Shown here one piece after another: positions 33,135-45,399 of a DNA stretch of 64,000 bases. The notes below the pieces were generated by a model. The model was given only the letters and a program-made list of their open reading frames with translations. It was not told where the DNA came from and did not search any database. The number at the start of each line of letters is the position of its first letter. The stretch's first letter is position 1. The translations under genes and the position numbers were made by a program. The stretch is taken from positions 9,474,521 through 9,538,520 of the forward strand of contig JAQFVV010006200.1 of the NCBI GenBank assembly GCA_028023455.1. Reading direction: 5' to 3'. Origin of the DNA: Epiperipatus broadwayi (Eukaryota > Onychophora > Udeonychophora > Euonychophora > Peripatidae).

Positions 33135-36100
33135 AATAGGTGTCACTTTTAAGAAAAGGTATATTTCACCATTCCAACTTATCTATATCTCTCATATTCA
33201 TTAATGGATATTTTCCATGAACAACTGGCCAAAAAATGCAAAGGGATTTATCTGTTTTATTATCACACATCTCAACTTAATATGACATTATTGCAATTTT
33301 ACAATTTCACCTAATATTTTAATCTTATCAATCATTATCACTAATTTTTTAAGATTACCAGATATTATCAGGGATTCATTGCAGAGAACAATTGACAAAC
33401 CTTACTCACTCTTTTTTTTAAAAATGTGTATTGCTTGAGAAGGCTATCTTTTAAGATGTAACTTTAAAAACAATAGAATGAATGATGATGATTTGATAGT
33501 ACATTTCATTACACTAATCTTATTATATGATTTAAGATAAAATATGTTGTCAATATTGTAAAAGTCTGATTAGAAATCCTACAGGAAGTAATGTTCTGTG
33601 CTAAAAAATACTCTCATTTTGCTTAATAAAATGGAATCATTGAGTTAATCCTGCCCACCTGAAGCTTGAATGTCATATGACCTCCCAAGAAACTGACAAT
33701 ATTGTTGTTGTTATATGTAATACTAATAATAGACTTAAATACTATGACTGTATTAAAATTTGGATAATAATGAGAATGCTTTTTTATTTATTGTAAATCA
33801 AATAATGTATAATCAGACTTATTCAAACATGCTTTCAGACAAAACCCATAACTAATTTTTAAAATTTTGTACCTGAGAATTAGTGTACTCTATTAACTCA
33901 TTATAAACATTCACCCAAAAACAGCTCTGTGAGTCATCATAGTACACAATTCATGATTTGACTACTATGTAATTCCTTATATCTTTAGTAAATACTGAGG
34001 TAATAGAAGCCCATTAATTGTTTCATTCCATAATATTATAACAATTTATTCCATAATAATATGATAAGTTCTCTACGGATTTTGTCATATAGACTCACCA
34101 TGGTTTGGGTATGCATTTAATGTGGTGCAAATCTAGAAATACTTAAGATATTGTGAGAATTGTTAACTAATCTTAGAATATTTTTAAAAAGCTGGTTTAA
34201 AAATAATTTACAAAGCTGTTGAATGTAAATAGATGTCTAACTCTTATTAGTTTGTTTTCTAATCCTTAAAGCTCATAAAGAGTTGCTTAGCCCAACATCT
34301 CAACTCGGAGCTGAAAAATAGCATTACAATGTATGAATATTAAATTGTCTGATGAAAAACAGATGAACAAAAAAGTATTGTAATTAAACCTATGAAATAT
34401 AACATCAGTAATAGTTTGCCATTATTTGTTTATGACAATTTATATTAGCATCATATTTTGGAGCTAATGGTACCCCTCTTCCTATTCTGGAAGCCATAAT
34501 ATTAGGAGTGGGTAAAATTGCATAAAAATGGCAATGTAAACCAAACTTTTAGGATGGCTTTTACTTAACTGGTAGTAGTAGAAAACAATTACTGCAGTTT
34601 TATTACTCTGTTATTTAACATCTGTGGATTTATTCATTGCTTTTATTATAATTTCTTGTGTGGAAAATAGAGCTCACTAATATCAGTTGATATAAGCAAC
34701 ACACATGATGACTTAGATTTTACAATATGAAAATTGATAAAGAATTTATTTTTACATAAAAATGGAATAAACATATAGACAATATATTAGAACAATATAA
34801 TTATGAGAAGTGGGGAAATAGTTTAGATAAAAAAAACAAGTTGAGTTTTGAAAAAAAAAATTTAAAAATATATGAAATATGAAAATGAAAAAATCTATGA
34901 GAATACTAGAATAAATTTATTATTAATTGAAGCAATGACAGAAACTTTGGATACTAGAGATAAGGTAAAAAATGGAGTAAGAATTTGAATTGAGAAGTGG
35001 TTTTTTGTTAATAGGAGAGAGAATATTGAATGTGTGATATTAAAAGAGAATGAGAATAAATTGTATGAACAATGAATTAAATGTAAAGGTAAAAGAAATA
35101 GTACAGAATTTTTGTTTATTTTCAAACTTTTGTTTTGATTCTTTTGAATCCATCTCTTATCTCAACTCCATTATATCATAATCAGTCACTAGTTTAGGTG
35201 AGAGATTATCCGACTATGTCTTTATAAAAAGAATAGGGAATATGAGGATAGGATAGTGAAATTATCAAAATAGCTTTTATTAGAATGAAAATAAGAGAAT
35301 GTCAATACTGGAAAAATGATTTAGTACTAAAAAAAAAAAGAAATAGATGAAATGGATATTATAATATTGAAATGGTCAGTTTCATCCACCTGTCCGTTTC
35401 ACTTATTTTACCCACACATCTATCTATATGCCAGGTTTAAACCCTCCCAGAGTACCCATTTAAATAACATTAAATTATTATATATGCAGAATTACGTATA
35501 TATATGCGAGTGGTATGTCTGTAATTTAATTGTATATGTATAGATTGCAGATATGTATACATTTTATAAATATTTCTAATTTAAGAAATATTTTAGTTTA
35601 AATTATTGTTATGTTATTGGTATATTTTACAATATGTATATTCAATTTATAGATATTTCTAGTTTAAGAAATACATTTTATAAATATTTCTAGTTTAAGA
35701 AATATTTCAGTTAAATTATTTAGCAACTTTATTGTTGTATTATTGAAATCGCATACGCATATTTCCTGTTATTCTGCATTTATTCTGCACATATGGTTAT
35801 AAAATTAGTCTTCTACTAGTTACGAAAGTAACTAACATTTGATTTTGTAAACAGATTTTAAAGTAGGTCACGCATTTGGTCCTAAAATGATCCTAAAATA
35901 GCGTGGATATTATTTGGTAAATATAAAATGTTAACAACAAAATAGGCAGGAAAACAAAATCTAATTTACTTTGTTATAACTAAAATTGTTTTTCTAAAAT
36001 AAATAAATGAATTTTTCTACTGGTTGTAATTATTAAATGTTTTGCTAAAATAAATAAATGGACTTTTCAGCTACATTCAAGCTATTAAAAATTAACAGGT

Positions 36101-36165
36101 GGACAGAGTTTAAAAAGTATAAATACTTAAAGTTTTATTAACAAAGGAGATCATATATATATTAA
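33135..36165. other. AT-rich stretch with short direct repeats
   Basis: No gene supported. ATTTCTAGTTTAAGAAATA or a close variant occurs three times between 35,570 and 35,705. From about 34,745 to 35,345 the plus strand is purine-rich. Confidence 0.5.
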
Positions 36166-36169
36166 GTGA

Positions 36170-38345
36170 ACTGTAGGCTGAATTCACGTGGGTTTCATCT
36201 TAAAATGTTCGAGTAGAACGGCAACATTTCACCGCCTCTTCTTGCGGTGAATGGGAGACTTTGGTCCAATGAAATATAATGCCGTACACCAGACAAACAG
36301 ACTCCATTAATTTTCAATCATCATCAAGTGTCAACTTATTATCATCCCAAGTGCTTCAAAACTAACTGCAATGGAAACAACTAAATGGTAAATTTTTCTC
36401 TCAGAGCTCTGTTTATAAACTGTGACTTTCGTTTCTTTCTTTTAAAAGCTAGCTATTTATTAAATCTGCCTTTCCCAAACACCTTTACTAAAATCTACAA
36501 AGAAGATTGTTAAATGCTAAGTCTTGCCTGATTGTAAAATGCTAAATCTTGTCTGATTGTAAAACTTGAATTCTCTTTTAAAATGTAAAACTCCTAATAA
36601 TCTATTTTAAATGTATAATTTTCTGCAGTCTGTTTATGCCTATTTCTAAAATGTATTCAATTTATTCTATGATTTTATCATTTTAATAATATATGTATTT
36701 AATATGCCAAATGACTCGAAACTGCAAGTATTTATAAATATAATTTTAGCTTATCGATTTGCAAAGATAACTTCAAATCTTCACTATAATAAATATTAAC
36801 TAATTGAATTATTATTCTTCGTTATCACTCGCTGTTTCGAGATCATATTATCTTACTGATTAAGTTTTGGGTATTAATATTACAATAATCAGTTATCTAG
36901 TTATTTTATGTAGTTTGCTTAATTCTAGTTATGAATTATAACTATTTATATATGTAACTCGTATATCATAGGAACTAGCCACAGAGATATTCTCAAAGCA
37001 TATTTTAATGTTTTACTCGTAATTACCCCGCAAATATGCTTTATCCTCCTTAGATTTATATATGTTGAGACGCAGGTGATAATATTAAACTAGGTTACTA
37101 ATTAATTTAGTCCCTAAATAGTATATTTAAAATACTAAATTTGAGAACTGGATTGTATAGATATGCAAATAGACGCTATCTAATTTTAAGGCACGATAAT
37201 GTAATTTTACGCATTTGCGTTATATATATGTATAAGTTGCGGATGTGTCCTTACAAAGTACGCAATGTACACTTATCTGCTTGCTGCATGATTCTTGATG
37301 ACGTGTTGGTGGAGGTCACTCTCATCCACTTTAGTTCGGGTTCAAGCACACTTTTAGAACTAGGGCACAAGGACCTAGATGATTCATAATGCTTATCCGA
37401 CTACCTGAACTACTAATGTTCTTATTCGTGGCAAGTTGAGCGGTCTTAGGGCAAACCGAGTCTTTGGAGACTGAAGCCCGTGAATAATGACCCATTCGCA
37501 CCTTTTTGCTTAATTAATATTTTAATATGTGCCATAGAGGATATAGGTAAACCTATCATAAACCAGTTTTCTCTCCTTTTATATTAAATGCTTATCTAGC
37601 ATTAGAGTATATCCTAATCTAGGTTAACACGCCAACCTGCGTATCTCTGAGCCTAATTACATGCTCAATTTAACTTTGTATTAAATAGACGCCATAGGAG
37701 CGCTATGATAGTTAGTTATATAACTTTGGCTATAAAGTTCCATATGATCTAGCAGACTACAAAAGGGCTAGAAATTTGGCATATTAATTAATATAGGCAT
37801 GAAATTCCAATACCGCACTACACATTATTAAACGCTTATAATGAGATATGTAACATTGATCTCAGCAGTTATCTAATGCCTGCGAGCATTATATCTCATG
37901 TTCCCATCATATAATTTGGTATGTTTTGATGTATTGTTTGCTATTGTTTTATTAAATTAATAATATTTAAAATTATAACTCGTTTGCATATTTTATTGTC
38001 CGTGAGTTCATTTTATCCAACTCTAGATTTAATTTGCACATACACCATTTCATATATATGTAGATCAGTCTGTTAAGTTCTATAATTAATTACTTAGCCA
38101 TATGTGTATATGTCTGACCAAATCAGTGATAAATTAGTTAAATTATGAGTCTCTTGTTCTACCGGGGGTGACTGCCGGACCGAGGCTAAATTGATTGTCT
38201 GTGTACATTGAGGAATGTCATCCATAGGGTATTAAAACATTGAGCAGAGGTCAAAGGATTGAATGTTGGTCGGATTCTGGATCACAGCATCCGGATTCGA
38301 TCAGCTTTAGGGTATTTTGCCTATGTTCTAGATTTTGTTACATGG
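36170..38345. other. Block of different base composition, unassigned
   Basis: This 2.2-kb block has more CpG, CTAG and TAGG and fewer A/T runs than its neighbours. Near its left end are CACGTG (36,187), a TTCACCGC/GCGGTGAA hairpin (36,229-36,251), a GGTCCAAT box (36,263) and ATGGAAACAACTAAATG immediately before GTAAAT, which could be a short first exon with a donor site. No open frame beyond 82 codons exists. It could be an untranslated or regulatory part of a gene, or an unrecognised long terminal repeat. Confidence 0.3.
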
Positions 38346-38349
38346 AGGG

Positions 38350-39585
38350 ACAATTCTTACTGTTACAATATATAATAATTTCAACTTAGAAAACAGAGTA
38401 TTTGGGTATATGGATTATACATAGAAACTTCAATTTCTTACATTGCATTTCTAGAAAGAAAATTAGTAGAGGTAAGTCATGACATTAGTACAAGTGGGAT
38501 CATCTCATCTCACCAGGAATAAAGACTGTATCATATTTCCGTTCTCTTTCTGTTTTACTGTCGGAACATTGATAATTATGCAATCAATTCAAATTATCCT
38601 GGGACTTTTAGTCACTAACCATACAATAGTTGGATGGCTGTGAACAGGCTACCTAAAAGATAAATTTTAGTCTTACTTAGAATCTGAAAAACATCATACT
38701 GACCGCTATACTGCAAGTTTACTAAATAATATTAAAGTTACAAAAAATCAGTGCTAATTACTAAGTGTTATTCATCATGTGATTTTAATGCTCTGGTGTC
38801 TGGTGATTCAATCTGCTTTCAGGCAAAGAATTAACATAGTGCTAAACTGTAAAATAATGAACATTAATTTAATGAATTGTTATTAATAAATAAATAAATT
38901 TTAATCGTACATCTTTGTTTGGCCACCTTGTAACATAATTATATTACATTTCAAGATTGTTCATTATTTACAAATAAAAAAGATATGTAAAGATTGTTAA
39001 ATTGTTTTATAATTATTATACAGTATCAGTAACCCATTGCTATATATGACAGTGAGAACAAATCAGTTGCGGATAATAGGTAAATATAATAAATATCTTT
39101 TAATATCCACATATATGGGTGTATACATATGTATGTGGATAACACACACACCAGTGTGTATATATACTCTATATGTAAAATTAAAATTTATTTTTTTAAT
39201 TATGGAATGCTGAAAATGATCAATTTGCTTTTCTCCTTCATACACATGAAATCATACTCAGTTATCACATCATAATCATTATTTTACATTATTATATCAG
39301 ATGAATTTTATTTAATGGATTATAAAGCCTTGAAATTTCATCAGATATAAGAATTAAATCATACTGCGTTTGAAGTTTTAGTAAAACGATTTATTGCTAA
39401 TTTTTATCGTAGAAAAAAAAAACACAATTTATTGCTCATATTGTTAAAATTGATAAATTCTTGATATCACACCTAATTTTTTGTCCACTGTAATTATTTC
39501 TGAATATTAACACAAAAAGTAGTACCATATATTTATTTCTAGTCCTTTGTCAACTTTATTTTTTTTTTTTAGATTATCAAGAGAA
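38350..39585. other. AT-rich DNA, nothing recognised
   Basis: No gene or dispersed repeat recognised. Confidence 0.5.
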
Positions 39586-39589
39586 TTGG

Positions 39590-39905
39590 AGGTTGAAATT
39601 TAAAAAAATAAGGATAGAGATAGGATTTTTTTTTGCAAATTATGTAAAAGAGAAAATAGGAAGAAATGTGAAGATTTTAAAATTCAGTGAAGAAAAAAAA
39701 ATCTCACACATTAGAAATAAATATAGAGTGAAATTAAAAAAAAAAAAGGAAAATAAAAGTATTTATTTTCGAGGAGTGTGAGTATTTAGATATTTTATTA
39801 AATGGAAAGAGGAATTATATAGGAAAATGAATAAAAAAGCAAAAAGTGAAAATGGGATTGATTAAAATATCATATAACAAGTATGAGGTATATAGAATAG
39901 AGCGT
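39590..39905 (+). pseudogene. LINE RT thumb remnant, possibly same family as 1-1400
   Basis: Plus-strand pieces KILKFSEEKKI, then EYLDILLNGKRNYIGK, then KKQKVKMGLIKISYNKYEVYR resemble KGIKFSEEKSN, NYLGIILSNQRN and KKRKGLIKKLTVFSYNNYDVAR in the LINE at the left edge. The order and spacing agree. The palm domain is missing. Confidence 0.5.
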
Positions 39906-40055
39906 TTGCCTTAAATTCGATATTCAAGAATCTAAAGGTGCGAGTTCAACTTCTAAGTGAATATTGTCACTGTGCATATAGGCCTGCAACACCTGAAGAA
40001 GAGTGGAGAATAATACTACTCGAAACGTTGTGTAATTACTAACCTGTGTTGTCTA
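39885..40055 (+). mobile_element. tRNA-like head plus hammerhead-like domain
   Basis: Positions 39,900-39,958 (AGAGCGTTTGCCTTAAA ... AAAGGTGCGAGTTCAACTTC) resemble the D-arm-to-T-arm part of a tRNA, with a B-box-like GCGAGTTCAACTTC. About 30 bases later comes a folded domain described separately. Together they look like a short retroposon with a tRNA-derived head. No clear target duplication was seen. Alternatively the folded part is one of the conserved central domains known from animal SINEs. Confidence 0.5.
39987..40051 (+). ncRNA. Hammerhead-like three-helix motif
   Basis: Helix I CAACAC (39,987-39,992) pairs with GTGTTG (40,046-40,051). The core box CTGAAGA (39,993-39,999) fits CUGANGA exactly and directly abuts helix I. 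Helix II is GAGTGG/CTACTC (40,001-40,006 with 40,016-40,021), then GAAAC. Helix III is GTT/AAC around GTAATTAC (40,027-40,043). One extra A lies between the core and helix II, and the residue at the expected cleavage position is a G, which active hammerheads do not use. So the fold is good but activity is doubtful. Confidence 0.5.
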
Positions 40056-40059
40056 TTTG

Positions 40060-40510
40060 TATGTTATTACTAACAAGTTGTTTCTATTTGGAAAGTTTAC
40101 AATTTTCTATACATTCAACATTCACTCATAGATGATGGAAATAGTCCAACATATCACATTTAATGATAGTATTGCTTTAACATTTGGAAATATGACTCTT
40201 TGAATTGTCAAATAGACTCTGAATCTGTTAGATTAATATGCATTGAATGACAAATTGTGGGTAGAAAGTGAGATTATGTAATGGAAGAAAAATGATATAT
40301 TTAGAAAAAAATAATATAACATTAAAAATGATTGGAAGGGACAATATATGAATAGAAGTAGATTAATTAAAAATAATGTTTGATAGAATTATGTAGAAAA
40401 GATCTTAAGCTAGAAAGATTTTATAATATGATGTGTTATTACATAATTTATTTTGTATTTAAATTATATAAGAAATAGGATAAATATGGAAAGAATACAT
40501 AAGTTGAAAA
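40060..40510. other. AT-rich DNA, possible LINE leftovers
   Basis: Purine-rich plus strand; nothing could be assigned. Confidence 0.4.
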
Positions 40511-40514
40511 GATT

Positions 40515-41030
40515 TGAATTATATATATTATTATAATTTTTAATTATTATCATTTTACTGCAGTATGAAGGTCTTTCCAAGTTTAATCCAATTTCTCTGA
40601 TCCATAGTGTCTATCTTCCACATCACACCAATAAACTTCCTTATTTCATCCATTCATCTTTATGTGATCTTTTCCTATGTTTTTTGCAATCTCTTGTAAT
40701 CCATTTAAAAACATCAAATGCCAATATTGTAATATCTCTTCTAAAAATATGTCCAGCCCAGTTTCATTTCAGTCTCTTAATTTCCTTCAGTTGTGATAGT
40801 TGTTTGATTTCATACCCATATATTTTATTTTCCATTCATTCAAATTACTTCCAGCATAAATGCCTTCATACTTTGGTTTGAAGTCTCTGTATTGTTCTTC
40901 TGAAGTCTCAGATTTATATATAAAAAGTGATAAAATATATTTATTAAAATTTTTTTCTTTCAAAGCCATAGGCATAGTGAATAAAATTAAACATAGAATT
41001 AATTTGGGAGGAGTTCTTTTAGTAGAAATA
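40515..41030 (-). pseudogene. RTE retrotransposon 3' fragment with inverted 5' end
   Basis: From 40,975 to about 40,555 the minus strand matches the last ~150 codons of the RTE at 60-62.8 kb: MPMALKEKNFNKYILSL, SETS, a WIKLGKTF-like block and CTTCATACTGCAG, then a TGATAA-rich tail. Immediately right of it, 40,977-41,030 reads on the plus strand AATTAAACATAGAATTAATT, GAGTTCTTTTAGTAGAAATA, which is the sense of the segment just upstream in the intact element (about 62,290-62,343). The copy is thus 5'-truncated with a short 5' inversion. Stops and shifts are frequent. Confidence 0.75.
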
Positions 41031-41219
41031 TATATATATAAACAAAAATCTAGGAATAAACTCTATAATATACAAATACTAAATAAATATTAGCTATAAC
41101 CAACTTACAACATGTCTGCTACCCTAAGTAGCATTTTACAGTTAAAACTCGGTTTTGATTCAGTTGAGTAGAATGATAATAAAAATGGAGGTATAAAGAA
41201 ATATAATGTACTTGATAAT

Positions 41220-41470
41220 ATATTGAAATATTAAAGAGACCTACTGGTTTAAATAGGGCTGATGAAGCACAACGTATTCCAGCTTTGTGGAAACCTCTCA
41301 TTTTATCTAATATTAACTTAAAATTAATAGGTGAAAATACTGAGGGAAATAAACATTTTGATAAGCCTCATATTGTGAATGCTGAACTACTTCAAGTTGA
41401 ATCTCATTTCTCATCTCACACACAGTCACGTTATTATTTAAGATCTAACGATTTTTCTTTCAAAAGTTAA
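41220..41470 (+). pseudogene. PLE open-frame C-terminus remnant
   Basis: The frame ILKRPTGLNRADEAQRIPALW and onwards to a stop at 41,468 resembles the extreme C-terminus of a PLE after the GIY-YIG Glu helix (xxPxLNRxxxxxxIPxxW). The endonuclease core upstream is not recognisable. A hammerhead-like hairpin follows within a few bases of the stop, as with the PLE at 12.4 kb, which supports the assignment. It appears to be a different PLE subfamily from the 12-kb and 32-kb copies. Confidence 0.5.
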
Positions 41471-41513
41471 CCTTGATAATGGCGAATGCTAGTCCATCGA
41501 AATATCGGTGTTT
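41471..41513 (+). ncRNA. Hammerhead-like hairpin after PLE stop
   Basis: CCTTGATA, stem ATGG/CCAT (41,479-41,482 with 41,494-41,497), then CGAAATATCGG. Same layout as the motifs at 12.85, 13.29, 20.89 and 40.0 kb. The first box lacks the G of CUGANGA. Confidence 0.42.
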
Positions 41514-41608
41514 AATGGAAAATAATACATGGTACAACCCAAAAAGTTATAATTTATCTACATCATACAACTGTGAAAACATTAAATATAATATATATAT
41601 ATATATTA

Positions 41609-44534
41609 AAGCTGGAAATATAGTACATATTTCTGCTTCACCTAGTGCCAATGTCATCAGCACTAGTCTGGGTTTGAACCCCATCCTTATTAACTGACAC
41701 CCATCTCATATTAGGTGGTAGTATATTTTAAGCAATATTATAATCTTTTATATTTCATTAATCTTATTTTATAATTAAAACTAACCTTTTATATTAGTTT
41801 ATTTATTTTATATTTGTAAAAATGTATAGATATCTATAAAATGTTACAAATATTTCAAATTCTTTATTAAAGTTCATTTTCTTCAATTAATTAGTGGGTA
41901 ACATTTTATATTTATCTTTTAATTAATGTACATTAGAGAGTCAATTATTTCAACAATGTAATATTTGTAAAAAATGTTTTGTAAATTTCTGCTTAAGTTT
42001 ATGTCAAATATGTTTGAAAGTCATTGTACCAAATTCCTAAAAATTTTCTGAATAAAATCTACATTTTTGTTAATCTAAACCTTAATTAAATAGATTTTGT
42101 TAGTACAATGACTGATAAACTTAATATGCTTGTTTTTTTTTTTTTAATTAGCAAATCAACTCTTGGGGCATGTTCATGCAGAGTTATAGATTTTCCCTCC
42201 AAAGCAGGCACCAACCTCATAGAACTGCTTAGAGCAATTACAATTGGTGGAGGTCAGTGTAGATTTAATCCTTTAGATAAAGCCAGATCACATAAGTAGT
42301 GGATCTTTGATAAGAGAGATTATTATTATTGAGTTTTATTTGAAGAGTTCACTGAAGAGTGTAGTTTAGATTCAGTACATCATGATTAAAGAATGACTGG
42401 CTAAAAGATCGATCCTTGCTTTCCAGAGCTCTGTCCCACCAGCCCATCCATGCCTTTCCAGTGCTTTAAACATCTAGCCGGAGACTGTCTGTGTTGAGGG
42501 AGCCTGAAATTATCTGACTGTATTAACTGCCTGTTTCAATCCATGGAATGCCTAATGATTGATTCTGAGGTAACATCCAATTTGCCGCAAGTCATTGATT
42601 CTATTTACTTGTTTTCCAAATCAATATTAATTTATATTTTATATATCTGTGTAATGTTTATGCGGCTTGGTTTAAAATGCGTCTTTTAATTTTATTAAAT
42701 TTAAAATATCAATTCTTATAAAATCATATTATTTTGATGCGGCAAAATTAAATTAATTTTTGGTTTATTTAGAATATTTGACTTACTGAAATTTCCAAGT
42801 CCAAAATTCAACGAGCTATTAACTTTAAATTCTCTCCCTCTTATTTTCCAGTCAAAATCATTACAGGAGACTTACTTCCTGTAAATTAATTAATAGAAAG
42901 CTCATTCAGTTTTGTACATCATATATAAATTTATTTTGAATGATTGAAATTATTTTAAAAGTATCTTACTATTGCCTCCAATTTAAAATAGCCCAGTAAT
43001 TATTTCTGAAAGAGTAAAGAATTTTAGTGAATCAATTAAGTAAAATCTATTATAGCATTTTGTCAATATATGTTTCATACATGTATATTTTTATTTGTCA
43101 AAAATAGTAAAAAATTTGATGTATAATTTATTATGCTTTATATTGTCAAACTTCATCAGAAGTGAGTTTGATATTCAATGCCCTGTCTATGTTAATTAAA
43201 GACATCTTATTCGTAATCTTTGATAAACGTTTTAATAACTTATGAATAAATGAAATATTTAGACAGTGTGGAGAACAATTTATATTTTAGTTTTAATCCT
43301 TGCCATCCTTTTGTATTGTAAATTATGATCCATTTAGTAAAGGCCTAAGGCTTCTGGGACCTTCCATTATTGCTGGGAGATAGTTTAATTAGAAATTAAG
43401 TTATTAATTTTGTTAGTGATACATTATCTACTATATATGTCTAAGGCATTAAGTATTTATGGCTACAACCATTCATGTATTATTATTTTGCTTTGCTACT
43501 TACTCCTCAGGACCATAGGAAATTTAACTATGACCAGTCCAATCTTTCACAGTTCCTCAAAGTAGACATAGTTCATACCAAGGGAGTCTTTTCGGGCATT
43601 GCCATTAAGATGTGTTTGGGAATTCCAGCACATCACATTTATTATTATTATTCAGAGACATGCTTTGGCTGGAGGGCCAATATTTCTCTTATCTACCTGT
43701 ATATATCAGGAATTTCTTTTAGTAAAGCCACCCAGAGGTTCATAGCAGACCTCATTTATTTTGTTGTAATCTATAATAGCATACTGCCTTTTTCATCATT
43801 TTATATCCTTATTTAGCAAACCTGAAATGCTCTCTATCATGATGGCACGTCCTTCACAAACAAATTTCGTAATTATTTAAATCTGACTGTATAATTGTCA
43901 ATTATTTATTTAAGAACTATTTTGCTTCCCACACTCATTATATACAAATGATCTTAAATGTATTAGTGTTTTAAATGCCCATCTTTCATGTCTTGTGATA
44001 TATATATAAAACAGATTTATTTGTAATATCTTGAAGAGGGCTAAAAATATTTTATTGCTGATTGGTTTTTGGCTGACCAATTGACAAACTTTTACATTGT
44101 TTGTCAAAGCCGCATCAAAGAAAATAACCAAGTTGTATAAACAAAGACTACTTATTTTGTACTAAATTCCTTAATAAATTCCTATAATATTGTTATTTTA
44201 AATAAGCTTAGTTTGTCATCACTCCCAATCCCTAAGGTTAATGACTCTATTTATTTAAATATTTCCTTGATTTAAATTCACTTCTTTATAATATTGCCAT
44301 AAAGAATTATCATTATTACTGTTCAAACCATTAGTAATCGATAAAATCATATCTGTACCATTCTGCAATCATCAGAATCCATTAAATCATTAATTTTTCA
44401 TATAAACCCTTTATTATTTTGAGTCTCTATGTGAACCATGACCTCCAGCTGGGATGGAATAAAACCAAGCACTGCTAGTGTCATCACAAACATTATCCAT
44501 TAGTCAGAGGCAATAGTTTAGGCAAATAGGTTAG
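41609..44534. repeat. Long direct repeat, copy 1
   Basis: About 2.9 kb that reappears at 46,077-49,066 in the same orientation, with small indels and perhaps 5-8% substitutions. Shared landmarks run from AAGCTGGAAATATAGTACAT to GGCAAATAGGTTAG. The two copies flank a gypsy gag-pol fragment exactly, so they could be unusually long terminal repeats. But no TG..CA ends, primer-binding site or polypurine tract is evident, and gag-like coding begins almost at once after copy 1. A segmental duplication that includes the gypsy scrap is the alternative. Confidence 0.85.
42156..42299 (+). other. Exon-like Cys-containing frame, copy 1
   Basis: After a T-rich tract and TTAG, the frame reads STLGACSCRVIDFPSKAGTN, then LIELLRAITIGGGQCRFNPL to a stop at 42,297-42,299. 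The equivalent place in copy 2 is also open to a stop, although the copies differ by frame-neutral substitutions. The peptide resembles no family I know. It could be a terminal exon of an unknown gene or chance. Confidence 0.3.
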
Positions 44535-44644
44535 GATGCATGGATAAATAATGATCACCCAACTAGCACACTGATATATCCCTGGGCAGGAATTGATCCC
44601 GGAATTCAGCCAAATCTATCCAAATTCATCCAGGTCAAGGTATT

Positions 44645-45269
44645 CTGAGGAGATCTAGGAGAAAATCCTCAGGCCCACCTGGATAGTTTAAAAGAACTAT
44701 TCTATTTCTACCAGGCAAGTGAGGGAGATCAACTTGATATTGCTAATCATTATCTACAGGGCCCAGCAAAGAATTGGTGTGGGTCAATGTGTGAAAAACC
44801 CCAAACCTTTGATGAATACCAAGCAGCATTATTGACTAGCTACTGGAGCGAGAAGCATCAAGATCAGATTCTTCAGCAAATCTCGCATAAAAAATATCAA
44901 GAGAGGGAAACAACCACTCAGTTTTTCCTCCGTCAAGTAGCACAATTCAGATCTCTCACTGCATTCTCATTTTTGGAAGCTCATATCATCCAGACTGTGC
45001 AATCCAACATGCCCCAGGCAGTTCAGCGAGAAATGGTGATAAGCAGGATTACGAATGTAGATGAAATGGCACACTTGCTGACTACCATGGATCTCAGAAA
45101 ATTTTACACAGAACCCCAAAAAAGAGTGAAGAAAGTGGAGCCCCTTTTGACTCAATCCATAGCAACACAGAGATGGAATAGTCAACTTCAAGTAAACTAT
45201 GACCAAAACCAAACCATGCCAAAAAGAAGATACCAGGATCAATTGGAAAACTTTCAGGGATCTCGTTAG
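44645..45269 (+). pseudogene. Ty3/gypsy-like gag fragment
   Basis: The translation DLGENPQAHLDSLKELFYFY, QASEGDQLDIANHYLQGPAK, NWCGSM then a run through FDEYQAALLTSYWSEKHQDQ and FFLRQVAQFRSL is the capsid (retrotrans_gag) domain of an LTR retrotransposon, with the usual LxGxAxxWxxS/M and F..F..aL...Y motifs. From 44,787 it is open for 160 codons; a TGA interrupts the N-terminal part near 44,650. No zinc knuckle is recognisable. Capsid assembly would be its role; here it is truncated at both ends. Confidence 0.75.
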
Positions 45270-45399
45270 GTTGTTCCTCACAACGATGTCCCAACAAAAG
45301 ATTCAGGAACACAAAGGGGTCACAAGAAAACCCCATATCCACTATCATCAATGAATCAGACACCTCATTATCAGGGACACCCATTGATCCATGTCTCAC

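Noticed and set aside
37425-37500. tRNA-Leu-like sequence (GTTGAGCGGTCTTAGGGC, GTCTTTGGAGAC)
   Set aside because: Resembles a D arm and a variable arm, but no B box or acceptor stem pairing could be found.
43475-43816. 113-codon frame in long repeat copy 1
   Set aside because: The matching region of copy 2 is in different frames and interrupted, so the frame is not maintained.
44585-44612. Minus-strand GGGATCAATTCC resembling a B box or a primer-binding site
   Set aside because: No acceptor-end TGG at the correct junction and no A box; too short to call.
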